From: Melieria omissa
Lineage: Eukaryota > Arthropoda > Insecta > Diptera > Ulidiidae
Length of the DNA stretch: 64,000 bases
NCBI GenBank assembly: GCA_963971225.1
Contig: OZ020270.1
Coordinates: 67,276,932-67,340,931, forward strand
Reading direction: 5' to 3'
This document shows positions 11,320 to 21,209 of the stretch, in pieces. Made by a program: the position numbers and the translations under genes. Within the stretch, counting starts at the first letter, position 1. Every line of letters starts with the position of its first letter. Under the pieces are notes generated by a model that saw only the letters and a list, made by a program, of their open reading frames with translations, made no database searches and was not told where the DNA came from.

Positions 11320-11655
11320 TATATAGGGTGTTTTTTTTAGAGGTATAGAACTTCGAATTGAAATAAAACACAAGAAAAACGTTTTAATGTCCATCAATTT
11401 GGCTTTATTGGAAGGATAATTTTATGCCATTAATGTTTAAATATGATTTCGGGCATGTGGCCGCCGCGGCTGGCTCGAATAAAGCCAATTCTACAGGTCC
11501 AATTTTTAAAGTTGATGGACAAAGCTCCAATTGCTGTGCACGGTGGCGAATCGATTCATTTGGGTCCTCTTCAACATTTTGCTCTACAGCGGCAATTGTT
11601 TCTTCGGTGCGCACTGTTCGACGTCTCTGCGGATGCGTATTATCACATAACATAG
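11320..11655 (-). pseudogene. mariner/Tc1-like transposase scrap, internally deleted
   Basis: The minus strand encodes RRRTVRTEETIAAVEQNVEE and IRHRAQQLEL, the N-terminal helix-turn-helix of an insect mariner-like transposase family. It then jumps directly to the family's C-terminal tail and an end sequence AGGGTGTTTTTTTTAGAGG at about 11325. The catalytic domain is deleted, and the upstream end is cut at about 11655, where the composite element resumes. Confidence 0.55.
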
Positions 11656-12704
11656 GTCCCTGGGGACCTTTTCACGACGCTAAGGCCAACGGGCCACTCA
11701 CTAATCGGAGGGTTAACACGCTGGTGAAAAACATGCGACGGACACAGGTGGACACCGGCAACCTTTTCGCTATTTTGACCAGCAGGAATAGGGCAATAAT
11801 AACGCAGCTCAACGATATAATCCTAACCGTGGCACTGGGCAAGCTCGGGGTAATAAACCCCTCCATTCTAGACAGTAGGGATGTTGAAAATGTGCTAAGA
11901 ACAGAAAATTTCAGCGTAAAAATGTCAGCGTAAGCGAAGTTATTCGAAATTCAAAATTAAAAATTCTTCAGAACAACGAAATAATCATATTCCTTGTGAA
12001 ATATCCAATAGTAGAATCAATATGTAATAAAACCATCTTACTTCCTGTTAGCCATGATAAAAAGACACCATGTATGAAACTAATATTACGGCAAAATGTA
12101 ACAATAGATTTAAGCCATTAAAATATTGTGAAACAGCCTTAGCAGTAACCTTTTGTAAACTAATGAAGGACACTGAGGCCCCATGTCTGGTGCAACTGCT
12201 CAACCACTATTCAGCAACATGCAAAACAGCATCAGCGCACAGCCAGCACTCCGTTATAACCATCGCGGACGGGGCCATGGTACTCGATGACAACTTTGCC
12301 ACAATTACCGAGAAAGATAAACCAGCAACAAAGTTAAGTGGCACCTTCCTTGTCCTGTTCGACGATGAGGTATGGATCAATGGCACCCTCTATCACAATC
12401 TGAAGCGAATGAGCCGTCTCAAGCCGCAAACGCCGCTGGCGCACAGTCTCCATCTCTCCGAACACCAGGAAATTCTGTCTCTACCATATCTCCACCGACT
12501 AAACTTGAAAAATCTGGAGCATATAGAGGTGGTAAGAGACGAAATTCGCGTAAAACAGTCGCAATGGTTTAGCACATTGGCCGTCTTTGCGGGCGCCATG
12601 ATAGCAACACTCGCAATCATAGAATTGACGAGACGTTTCACCAAAAACAAACGCGCAAATAACCTTCGATTGATGATGCAGAAAGTCGAGGACGACTTAT
12701 CCTT

Positions 12705-12714
12705 AAGAGGGGGA
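12705..12714 (+). promoter_or_regulatory. Polypurine tract of the errantivirus
   Basis: AAGAGGGGGA immediately after the env tail, where plus-strand priming and the 3' LTR start (AGTAGTCAGCG...) would be expected. The following LTR is lost after roughly 120 bases. Confidence 0.55.
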
Positions 12715-12936
12715 GTAGTCAGCGCCAGCGCCGAAACCTGCGCCAAACCGTCGACGTCAGCGACAAATTCCGTGGGAACGGAGCGTCTGCTACGTCGCAC
12801 AGTGGCTGATTCTGCCGACGTAGGTTGCAAAAGTCGATTTTGTCATGTTCGATTTGGGGGAAACTGTTATACTTGTCCGATAGATAAATGCTTGGACCTA
12901 AGAAATCCGAAAACCTTAACTAAATTGGACAAATAG

Positions 12937-13913
12937 TTTTGCTTGTAGAGCCCGTCAAAGTTGAGAAATTTTTAGAGTGTGAAATAATATCAAGCAATTT
13001 GCACTTTTTCGGCAAAGCTGAAGTTTTAAAATACGGAAAGGAGCAAATTAATTGAAACTTTTTGCACCAGCATCGTAAAAGAAGGCATTTGTAGTAAATA
13101 ATTAAATATAGAAAAAAAAAGTTGGTTGTTGTTGTTGTCTTTTCATAGGCACTCACTTGAAGCACTGTTTTTATCACTCTTTTTGAACTTTCGATAGACT
13201 TTAAAAAAAAAGGCCATACTTGCCACGGTTCCGTCTTTGGGAAAATTGTTCACTAGTTTTCTTTGAGTACTACTCTGAAGAGATCGGGTGCCCGATTTTG
13301 CCCGACTGGATTTTACAGCGATTTTTCTGTGGCCACCTCGCGCAATTTTGTGCTTTCGGGTGCGTGCGTTCGAACAAGTTCGTCAAGATTTTGATAGTGA
13401 ATCAATTACACGCGATTATAATCGTTGCCAGGGCATGCAAATTTGGATTTTGGCTTAATTTAAGAAGTTATACAAGCTTGCAACTCCATATTAAGTCGAC
13501 TTTTTTTTGCGTATATTGCTGTAAGCTCAAAGTAAAGAGTACTTTTGCTGGATGCGCAGTTCGCACGTGCGAAAAACAAGGTGGCTTTCTTTTCCGGCAA
13601 TCAGCTATCATGTATCCTTTGATGTAATGCTTTTGTTTTTAACAAAATACTTACACTGTGCCTGGCATACATTTTTTTTTTTAATTTGAGCGAAACTCAG
13701 TCAGTCGCCATTAGTCATAGAGTTGAACCGCGCCAATGAAACAATTAGTTATTGAAAAACAACTTATATCTATGTGCATTGCCTAAAACCCACTTATATG
13801 TCTGGGCTGTTCAAAAATATCACAACGGGTAAAAACCTAAGAACTGCAGGTACCTGCTATTACTATAAGCTTAGTGCCTGCTATTTGAATGTAAGTAAAG
13901 TTAGTTTCGAATT
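12937..13913. other. AT-rich spacer, nothing recognised
   Basis: Several short ORFs, none with recognisable motifs; a (GTT)n microsatellite near 13120-13140. No terminus or RNA gene can be supported. Confidence 0.5.
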
Positions 13914-14257
13914 TACCCTACAAGAACTGCCTGACCAAAACTCCAACACATTGATAGGAATTTTCAGATTTACTAATACATGCGCATGCATTTTAGCAAA
14001 ATTTTGTTGTTAAATGCTTTTCAGCTGTTGTCAGTTGGATTGTTCATATTACTTTTGCTAAAGCTAGAATGAAATAAACCCTTTACAACCTACATCTATT
14101 ACCTACATGTGATAGAAAAGCGCACCTGTTCAGAAAGTCATTGAACTTTCATAATTGCTACCTACGTGTGCTAGAAGGTGATAGCAATAGAAACACCTGT
14201 TCGAAATGTCATTGAAGTTCGCGCCATTTGTGTTGTGAACTGGAAATTGCGAAGAAG

Positions 14258-14318
14258 GTAAGAAATTTTCAATTTTATCTAACATTATTTATTATTAATA
14301 ATTTATTGCATTTTGCAG
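14258..14318 (+). other. Probable 5'UTR intron of the tnp2-like gene
   Basis: GAAGAAG|GTAAGAAATT at 14258 and TTTATTGCATTTTGCAG|G ending at 14318 form a clean donor/acceptor pair 138 bases before the transposase ATG. A transcript check is needed to confirm use. Confidence 0.5.
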
Positions 14319-14456
14319 GACTAAACAAAGCGTAGAAGCAGCGATAAGCAGTGAGAACAGGAAGGAACGGAAACCATTAACAAACAGAGATAAGTACATA
14401 ATAATAAGTTCAAACAAAAAAGTGAAAGTGACCGTGCAAAAAAGTGAAAGTGTAAA

Positions 14457-16313
14457 ATGAAAAAAAGAAGTTTTGCAGCCCTTGTGAGCAAGGAGAAGCG
14501 AGAGTTCGAAGCTTCTATAAAAAAATTTAAGAATCTCGATATCTTTGCTCGTGGGGACTGCAACACAGAAAAAAATCGTGAATTTGAGGGCGACGGGGAT
14601 TCCGTAGCGTCCGTAAAGTCCGTTGAGTCCGTCCAGTCAATTGAGTCCGTGTCCGATGAATGCGTTAAGAAATCTTGGGAATTAAAACAGTGGGTAATCA
14701 GAAACAAAATTAGTCAAAATGCAGTAACCGATTTGCTGCAAACTTTACGAAAAGTAGGAGTAGATGGTTTTCCTGTGACTGCGAAAACTCTACTAGGAAC
14801 AAAAAAAGGAAAAGTGGACATAAGTGAAATGGATGATGGCGAATTCATCTATTTAGGTATTCAATCTTTCTTTCGCTCACGTTCATTTAATTATTTAAAT
14901 GAACGGAGCGAAGTTTCGCTTGATATAGGAATTGATGGCCTTAAATTATTTAAAAGTTCAAACAGGGTTTTATGGCCAATTTTAGGAGCAATTGTAGGGT
15001 TTCCAAAGGAAAGTCCTTTTGTTATAGCGTGTTATTCTGGAATGGAAAAACCGCATAACATAAATGATTTTGTCAGGGAAATGTGCGAAGAAGTTATAAC
15101 ATTAAAAGAAAACGGTCTAAAAGTAGGATTAAATGAAGAAATTAAAAAATTTAATATTTGTTTATTTATATGCGATTCGCCAGCTCGCGCTTTTGTTACG
15201 GGTGTGCAATCGCACAATGGGAAAAATGGATGTCCCAAATGTTGCCAAGTAGGCAAGTATGTGGAGAGAAGGGTTTGCTTTTCGACAGATGCTGAAGTCT
15301 TAAGAACAGATTCATCATTTGAACGAAGAGAAGATCCATCTCACCACAGCTTTGCTTTCAAAGAGCGTAAAGGAGTATTGGAACTTACAAGATTTGGGAT
15401 GGTCTCACAATTCCCATTGGACGTGATGCATCTGCTCGACTTAGGCGTGACTAAAAAACTTATTAATTTGCTAATAAAAAAAGGCAATGTTACCAAAATG
15501 AATCAGAAAATAAGCCTTCTTGAAAATAATGTTCCAGTTGAATTCGGACGGATTTCGCGTGATATAAATGAAATAGCTAATTGGAAAGCAACTGAATTTC
15601 GTCAATTTTTGCTATACTCTGGTATATTCATATTAAAAGACTCCATTCCAAGTGACCTTTACTATCATTTTTTATTGCTTCATGCTGGCATTCGACTTTT
15701 ATCTTGCGAAAGGTCACATACAGTAGAAGCAGAAGTCGCCAATAATATCCTAAAAGAATTTGTAGTTTTGTTTTCTAATATTTATGGCGAACATTTAGTT
15801 AGCTTTAATATACATAACTTGCTTCATTTAACTGATTGTGTTAAACAATACGGGCCATTAGATAACTTCTCCGCATATAAATTTGAAAATTTCATGCAGT
15901 ATCTAAAAAAGTTAATAAATAAACCTAATAAAATTCTACAGCAATTATATTTGAGGTTGCATGAAAGGCAGGATTTGAAAAACTTTGGGTCATTTAAACT
16001 AGATGCAGGGAAAGAAAAAGATTCGTTTTGTTTTAGTAGGGAAATGGGTCATTTAAAAATTAAATCTGCTGAAATGCATTTAGGAGAAGAAATAGTTGTT
16101 GGTCATAAATTCGAACAAATAGAAAATTATTTCGAAGAACCGATAGAATCTTCATCAGGATTAGGAATAGTATTAGTAAGCATATTAAGTGCCGAACAGG
16201 TGAAAGTTTCTAAAAAAGATATTCAGTACAAATACTTTAGTATACCCACTGAAAATAATAAGTTTCTCCTTATACCCCTTCTGCACCACCTTTTTCACGA
16301 ATTTTCTCAATAA
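14457..16313 (+). CDS. tnp2-like CMC transposase
   Basis: An intact 618-residue single-exon ORF. I chose the ATG at 14457, preceded by AAAGTGTAAA, because the N-terminus is basic and the helical block ELKQWVIRNKISQNAVTDLL (residues ~75-95) is the usual start of this family. The catalytic region shows IGIDGLKLFKSS (Asp160) and ICDSPARAF (Asp240), a zinc-binding insert HNGKNGCPKCC (residues ~253-263), then FPLDVMHLLDLGVTKKL. A DUF4218-like block follows, with HNLLHLTDCVKQYG and FENFMQYLKKLINKP. The length is normal for the family. It acts in the nucleus to cut and paste the element by its terminal repeats (family knowledge). The spliced neighbour starts 66 bases downstream on the same strand. 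Confidence 0.85.
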   Translation: MKKRSFAALVSKEKREFEASIKKFKNLDIFARGDCNTEKNREFEGDGDSVASVKSVESVQSIESVSDECVKKSWELKQWVIRNKISQNAVTDLLQTLRKVGVDGFPVTAKTLLGTKKGKVDISEMDDGEFIYLGIQSFFRSRSFNYLNERSEVSLDIGIDGLKLFKSSNRVLWPILGAIVGFPKESPFVIACYSGMEKPHNINDFVREMCEEVITLKENGLKVGLNEEIKKFNICLFICDSPARAFVTGVQSHNGKNGCPKCCQVGKYVERRVCFSTDAEVLRTDSSFERREDPSHHSFAFKERKGVLELTRFGMVSQFPLDVMHLLDLGVTKKLINLLIKKGNVTKMNQKISLLENNVPVEFGRISRDINEIANWKATEFRQFLLYSGIFILKDSIPSDLYYHFLLLHAGIRLLSCERSHTVEAEVANNILKEFVVLFSNIYGEHLVSFNIHNLLHLTDCVKQYGPLDNFSAYKFENFMQYLKKLINKPNKILQQLYLRLHERQDLKNFGSFKLDAGKEKDSFCFSREMGHLKIKSAEMHLGEEIVVGHKFEQIENYFEEPIESSSGLGIVLVSILSAEQVKVSKKDIQYKYFSIPTENNKFLLIPLLHHLFHEFSQ

Positions 16314-16379
16314 ACTTCTTTGCATTTCTCACTAAGATAATTAGGCTAAGTAATGTAGTTTAACGAATTATATACACAA

Positions 16380-17871
16380 ATGGATAATTTCAGCGACTTA
16401 TTTAACGACACGGAATCGTCCTCCAGTGGAGCAAACATTTCAAGTACGTATGCATAATTAATTTTCCTATGGTTTTACTCTATTTCGTATCTTTTAGCGC
16501 GTTTCAATATCAGCAGAAAACGCTTTGTTCCAAATTCACCTCGATCTTCGTCCACCCCACTGAAAAAACAACGTTTGGATGAAACTTTGGCATTGCCAGG
16601 TAAGTTCTGATTGATTGGAGTAAGAATGTACTGTCATGAATTTATGTGTTATTAATGTATTCCAAACAGCCCGCCCCAGCCCCCCAGGAAACATATCAGC
16701 AGCTGCTCCAACCCAACCAAGCTCATCATTTGAACAGGGTAAGTATGTTAGAATAAAACCAAAAGATTTAAGATACCTAAGATTTAGAACTTTAACTTTG
16801 TTTAAATTGACACGAATTCAAATAGTACACGTCCATTTTGAGTATGGTACATATGTTCATACTCTTTACCATTCCTCTTCATCATTACTCTTTACCATTC
16901 CTTTTCCATTCCTTATTCAGAGGTGCGCCAACAACTAACAACTATCGTCAATATCCTTGGCAATTTGCAAGAACGCATGGTCCAAATTGAAAAGGCATTG
17001 GTAGAAAATGTAAACTCAAAGTAGTCATTATTTTTTTATAAGTTTTTAGCTAATATAACATCTTATACATAGACTTCAAACAAAGAAGAAGTTATGGCGC
17101 AGAACAAAGTTCTGCGCGAATCGAAGGTACTCCTCAAGCAAGTACATACTTCGGTGTCGATGATGACGGGGAAAACCCAAAATGAAAAAATTTTGGAAAT
17201 TGCGAATACGTTACCAATTTCAACTCTAGACGTTATCATGGACATTGAGGAAAAACTTAAAAACAAGGACTTTGTTGAAGCTATGGTAATTTAAGTATTG
17301 ACAAGTAGCAGTAGCTTGTGGATTGTGGTCACAATTAGACATTTGTAAAGGTAGTACTAAGGTGGTCGAAACCGACTAAATCACTCCTTGTTTGTTTTTT
17401 CGTCCTCCTGTAAAAGTCGTTTAATGTTAGCGTTATTATTATTATTTTAGTATAGGAAGAATAATCTTTAAGAACAATAATATAATGTTTTATTTTTTCC
17501 ATTTGTATAAGATTTCTCATCTCTATGCGATAAAAGGGACTTCGCAGGATATTGACGCACTCTTGCGTCAAATGTTTACGGACAGCTTGCTGATTACGTT
17601 TAACTGGGATGGCAGGTGGGAGAAAAGGGCTTTAAACAAGCTTAAGTTGGTGGATCAGATCTTATACGGTACATCATTATAATCCCAAATAAATAACTAC
17701 TATAATTGAAATTGTGTTTCTTTATTTGCAGATATTTTCAAAGGTCAAGGGCGTATGAACTTTGAGAAGGAAATAAAGAGAGCCGTACATTTGAGCCACC
17801 ACCGTCAAAAGCAAAAATTGTTTGTTAACAAAAAATTAATAACCAATGTATATAGTGTTAATTTAAATTAG
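16380..17871 (+). CDS. Seven-exon gene, DUF4806-like protein, second gene of the CMC element
   Basis: Reconstructed from splice sites. Exons: 16380-16443, 16498-16599, 16670-16738, 16921-17009, 17073-17285, 17512-17668, 17732-17871. All six introns have GT and AG ends and the phases agree, giving 834 nt, 277 residues and a stop at 17869. The product starts MDNFSDLFNDTESSSSGANI, has a basic, possibly nuclear-localising block (KRFVPN...PLKKQR), a Pro/Ser/Ala linker, then a coiled coil (VRQQLTTIVNILGNLQERM). The C-terminal domain contains LPISTLDVIMDIEEKL, LLRQMFTDSLLITFNWDGRW and LVDQIL, the DUF4806 pattern. Its role in transposition is unknown; by analogy with the second gene of plant CACTA elements it may bind subterminal repeats (inference). 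The donor of intron 4 (GTAAAC) was chosen because it keeps phase. Confidence 0.72.
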
Positions 17872-18513
17872 TCTAAGTATTAGTTTAGTTTAATATTAGT
17901 ATTTATTTATTAGTAATTTAATAGTATTATCATTATATATTTCTAGTTTAAAGTTATCTATTATATAAATAAGTATTTTTAAGTATTTATATAAAACTTA
18001 TCATTAAAATATAATTAATAATTTATTTCAATGTTTACTGTAAATATTTATTTCTAATCAATTTATATTAATGTTAATTAGAAATATAATTTGTAAATAA
18101 ATAATTAAATTTGGAAAAATAATTACAAATCAAAAAGTAAAACCAGCGTATTTTTACTGTCAGCAAACATGTATATCAGTATGCGACAAACACGCATATT
18201 TTCACCAAAAACAAACGAGACAGCTATACATTTTTTGCGTTCTAAAATGTCAACATTGCATGCGTGGGAGTGAGACAGACTGAGTGACAGCAATAATAGG
18301 AGTAAACGACATAGCTATACATTTTAAATACGTAAAACAACAGGTGTAAGAATGAAAAAGGAAATCACACGTATACATGAGTTTCTATCATTTTTGTTAA
18401 CTGGCCTGTAGAAAAATGATAGAAACTTTGTTCCGAGTGCTGACCGATATTTCTATCAGGCCTGACTATCAAATGACCGGTCATATGACCGAAAGTGTTC
18501 TTGTAGGGTAATT

Positions 18514-19265
18514 TAAACTAAACATCACTTCAACTCCGCCACTGCAACTAAACCGAAGAAGAAGCACAATCATGTTTTTAAAAAATTCGAAGCTGTTTGA
18601 AATATTTACTATTTCGAAGACAAAGGAGCAGTTCGTTCTGGTTACGTCGAATTGGTTACGTCGAAAAATGTACAAAAAGTCAATTTTTCTTTGGACAATC
18701 TTAAGTTTAAAAACAATGCTAAAGCTTCATTAGGACTATATTTGATCGGTAGCACATTGGGTGGGGTGGGAATACTGTTTTTTATTCTTTTAACGCGACC
18801 CGGGCTTGCTGGTGAAATTGCTTTCACTATAACGCCTTTCATTTTCCCCTGATCCTTATTTTATTTTATGATCAAAGCTTCTGAAAAGTGGGTGGCAGTT
18901 AGAACTTCCTGGTTCTCATTTTGAAAGCAAAATTTGTGAATTTTTATCTTTAAATTTGACTCTTTCAGCTTATTTCTTAAATTTCTTATTTCTTTTCATC
19001 TTTTTTAATCCATTTTCATTAATTTTGCAACTAAAATTTATCATTGTTGCTCGCATTATTCTTATTTACCGTAAGCCGAACTTTTGCAAAGTATTACGTA
19101 GCACCCTGTACCTCGATTGAGTTTATTTTTGAGAATACAATAGCCTGATGAAAATTTTCCAATTATCTCTATTCGTTCAGGAGTTATTAATTTTGCAACC
19201 TGAAATGACATATTGAGCCACTGTGCGTCGTTGCGCACGTTGCGTTTAGCCGTTTGTCTTTTGGG
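18514..19265. other. Spacer, nothing recognised
   Basis: AT-rich; the ORFs at 18481-18852 show no domain. Interrupted only by the LTR fragment that follows. Confidence 0.5.
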
Positions 19266-19558
19266 CGGCGTTAGATTTCGGCTTGCCCTACCACTGCATT
19301 TCGGTGCAACTCGACGCTTTCGTCCGGTGACACAACACGGTGACACACAACGGTGACCAACAACAAAAAAGAAAGCTACGGCCAGCCGTTGACTAAGCAT
19401 TTTAGCTTAGCTGGAACGTAGCACTTAGATTTTAGTTTAGTCGATAAGAATCGGTGTAATGGTGCATAGCACCTAAGGTGTAAAGGTGCATAGCATCTAA
19501 GCGAATAAATAAAGTAATAAAAAAGGCACATAGTGCCTAAAAACGCGATTGGTTTAAC
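19266..19558 (+). repeat. Isolated errantivirus LTR fragment
   Basis: Homologous to 6668-6963 from its first base (CGGCGTTAGATTTCGGCTTG) to its last (GGTTTAAC). It has a CACGGTGACA duplication and two instead of three GGTGC-ATA-GCACC hairpins. No internal sequence follows, so it is a solo or truncated LTR. No target duplication is evident. Confidence 0.7.
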
Positions 19559-19824
19559 TTACACAGTATTAACACATAAACCCGAAAATGAAAAATTTTG
19601 AGTTGTGTCACTTTTGTAGTGCATGTACGATTTTATTGTGTAGCGAGTGAACAGCTATTTAGTGCAGCTGAGCAGATATATAGTGAAAGGAGGAGTAATT
19701 TGGATGCTTTTTTTTAGCATATATTATTAAATTATTTAATTTTGAATATTAGCGAGTAAGGTACGAAAGGGTGATTATTTTATTTTTATGTTTAAAGGAA
19801 TGAATTGTTTTTATTAATAAGTAT
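19559..19824. other. Spacer between two isolated LTRs
   Basis: About 265 bases of AT-rich sequence without identifiable content. Confidence 0.4.
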
Positions 19825-20149
19825 TGCTACGAATATGAGTTCTTTAATCTCTGGATTGTGCTTGGCAAATAAAACACACTTCAATTGCTAGACGCAAAAC
19901 GCAGTCAGAAATCAACAATCACTTTATTTACAGATTTACACTTTTCTTGTCTTTACACTCGTTACTACTTTGCTTCTTCAAATCAGACTGTCCTCCTGCG
20001 CTGCACCCGGCTAGACTATCTCTCGATCGTTCTCGTACCTTGCCGTATCGAAAATAAAGCAAGCTGGCTGTACTCTAAACTGTGTGCCTAAAAGTATGCC
20101 CGTAAAAGCATTCATGCATAGCACAGCGACAGAGTGCCTCATCGTTACA
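19825..20149 (-). mobile_element. Solo LTR of the SAP-gag gypsy family
   Basis: Read on the minus strand it begins TGTAACGATGAGGCACTCTG and ends TTCGTAGCA, and it contains the family's TATA and polyadenylation regions in diverged form. A 4-bp duplication GTAT flanks it at 19821-19824 and 20150-20153. This proves one insertion followed by LTR-LTR recombination. It is 325 bp, shorter than the LTRs of copies A, B and C. Confidence 0.82.
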
Positions 20150-20153
20150 GTAT

Positions 20154-21209
20154 TTATTTATTTATGTTATGTTTGCTCTTTATTTACCTAAAGTAAAATT
20201 CGTTTGTAAAAAAATTGTGATTTTGATGCTTGATGTGGTGATTTTGATTTAGAAAGTTTCGGTTTCGTTTTCTGCCGAATATTAAAAAAAAACGAAATTC
20301 GGTTTCGGCCCAAAAAAGTGATTTCGGTCGGACACTATCGAAAAGTCAATTGTGTACTTATTAAACTGTTTTTAATATTAAAAGGTGACCCGTAAAGTTG
20401 CTATGTTTGAATCCATTATGTCCATGTAGCGTTAACATGTTTTTAGCTAACTACATGAAGAGATGTCAGATTGAAGTCTTAATGTCGACAGATGGGTCCG
20501 TTTTTCATAGCTCCGGTAATATGGCGTTCAAACTGACGACTTCAACGTGTTTAATGTGCTTAAACAAGTTAACAAGTTAAATAAACAAAACCAGTTCGAA
20601 AACCTGTTTATTCACATGCAATTGTTGTTGGAAATTAAACGTGTTAACCTTCACCAATTTTTATATACGGAACAGTGGCGGCTTAAGGTGTTCGGGGGCC
20701 CGGGGCGACGATGGCGGAGAGCCCGGTTTATTTTCAGCCCGGTTTATTTTCATGTCGGAAAGGGTTAAATCTCGAAAAAAACAGAAAATCTTGCTTCGTC
20801 ACTACGATCTAGCCATTTTTTTAAGCTACCCGAGCAGGAGAATTAAATTGTTTTCCGATCAGAGCCTCATAACACTACTCGACAAAAAATGAGCCAATCG
20901 CGTACACCTAAAAATAAAAGTGTTTTCTAGACTAACTTTGGCCGCTGAACACGAAACTGAAAATCAAAAAATTTTGTAAGAAACGTTTTCGAAAAGTTTT
21001 CGAAAAACTATTTTTTTTCTGTTGTTTCAGTTATGAGCACATATCGCCTAAAAGAACTATCCGATTAACACGATCTGTCCGTCATTCAGAAGATAATATT
21101 TTAGCCTTTCTAGTAACAACTGGGGAAGTTACTGACGGTGAAAGTTGTAACAAAGTGAATTTTTCGACCAATTTAAAAAATCATAAATTTTCATAAATTT
21201 TCAAAATTT
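20154..21209. other. Spacer with a hAT-like terminal fragment at 20673
   Basis: Mostly featureless. At 20673 the motif CAGTGGCGGCTTAAGG followed by GGGGGCCCGGGGC resembles the left end of a large family of insect hAT elements. No matching right end or 8-bp duplication was found, so this may be a truncated copy. Confidence 0.4.

Larger units (their letters stand above)
9146..11716. mobile_element. Composite TTAA-flanked insertion inside env
   Basis: TTAA at 9146-9149 and 11713-11716 bound a 2.5-kb insert; removing it rejoins env in phase. The ends read TTAACCCTTCTGTTCGTGAG and, from the right, TTAACCCTCCGATTAGTGAG, 16 of 20 matching. Inside both ends lie palindromes built on AAGGTCC...GGACCTT (about 9164-9186, 9356-9373, 11654-11671). 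It carries a second MITE (9842), a Tc1 copy (10346) and a mariner-like scrap (11320). It looks like a piggyBac-type non-autonomous element enlarged by later insertions. Confidence 0.7.
6668..12936 (+). mobile_element. Gutted gypsy-type errantivirus remnant
   Basis: An endogenous insect retrovirus relic. In order: an LTR fragment (6668-6963), a tRNA-Lys type primer site (6964), a leader with repeated short blocks, the start of gag (7976-9113), then directly the end of env (9111-9145 and 11717-12712) and a polypurine tract (12705). Protease, reverse transcriptase, RNase H, integrase and the env N-terminus are missing, so gag joins env by one internal deletion near 9110. Two TTAA insertions (8172-8904 and 9146-11716) split what is left. 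It cannot encode replication functions. The family call rests on the gag motif SQSRYVSWRQAA, the env glycoprotein C-terminus and the primer site. Confidence 0.8.
9111..12936 (+). pseudogene. env: Errantivirus env C-terminal remnant, broken
   Basis: Sequence similar to the C-terminal half of the errantivirus envelope glycoprotein, a membrane fusion protein. It begins at about 9111, is split at 9146-11716 by a TTAA-flanked insertion, and resumes at 11717 in phase. Recognisable parts are a heptad-like helix, the conserved GKLGVINPSI block (about 11838-11868) and a single transmembrane segment (WFSTLAVFAGAMIATLAIIE, about 12565-12625) followed by a basic cytoplasmic tail. A frame break lies near 11930. 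The phase returns to open from 12070 and runs past the polypurine tract to a stop at 12936. The signal peptide, receptor-binding part and furin region are absent, so it is non-functional. Confidence 0.75.
13914..18510 (+). mobile_element. CMC-type (CACTA/Mirage/Chapaev-like) DNA transposon with two genes
   Basis: The left end reads TACCCTACAAGAAC (13914) and the right end GTTCTTGTAGGGTA (to 18510). The target duplication can be read either as ATT outside both ends (13911-13913 and 18511-18513) or as a 2-bp TA (13914-13915, 18509-18510) with termini starting CCCTACAAG. Subterminal GATAGAAA motifs occur at both ends (about 14107, 14180, 18380, 18418, 18450), and a CACCTGTTC-GAAA-TCATTGAA unit occurs twice at the left. 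It contains a tnp2-like transposase (14457-16313) with a 5'UTR intron and a spliced DUF4806-like gene (16380-17871), both on the plus strand. I see no stop codon inside either gene, so the element may be competent. Confidence 0.82.

Noticed and set aside
11424..11933. Plus-strand ORF of 169 residues
   Set aside because: It crosses the junction between the composite insertion and env and mixes antisense transposase with env codons, so it is a chimeric accident.
12713..12850. Complete 3' LTR of the errantivirus
   Set aside because: Sequence after the polypurine tract cannot be matched to the 5' LTR fragment and loses identity after about 120 bases, so I do not annotate an LTR there.
18534..18545. 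CCGCCACTG as the right end of the hAT fragment at 20673
   Set aside because: The orientation is wrong: it would close an element lying to its left, not one starting at 20673.
18481..18852. ORFs with a hydrophobic segment (LIGSTLGGVGILFFILL)
   Set aside because: No domain, no clear start context and no partner; low-complexity chance translation cannot be excluded.
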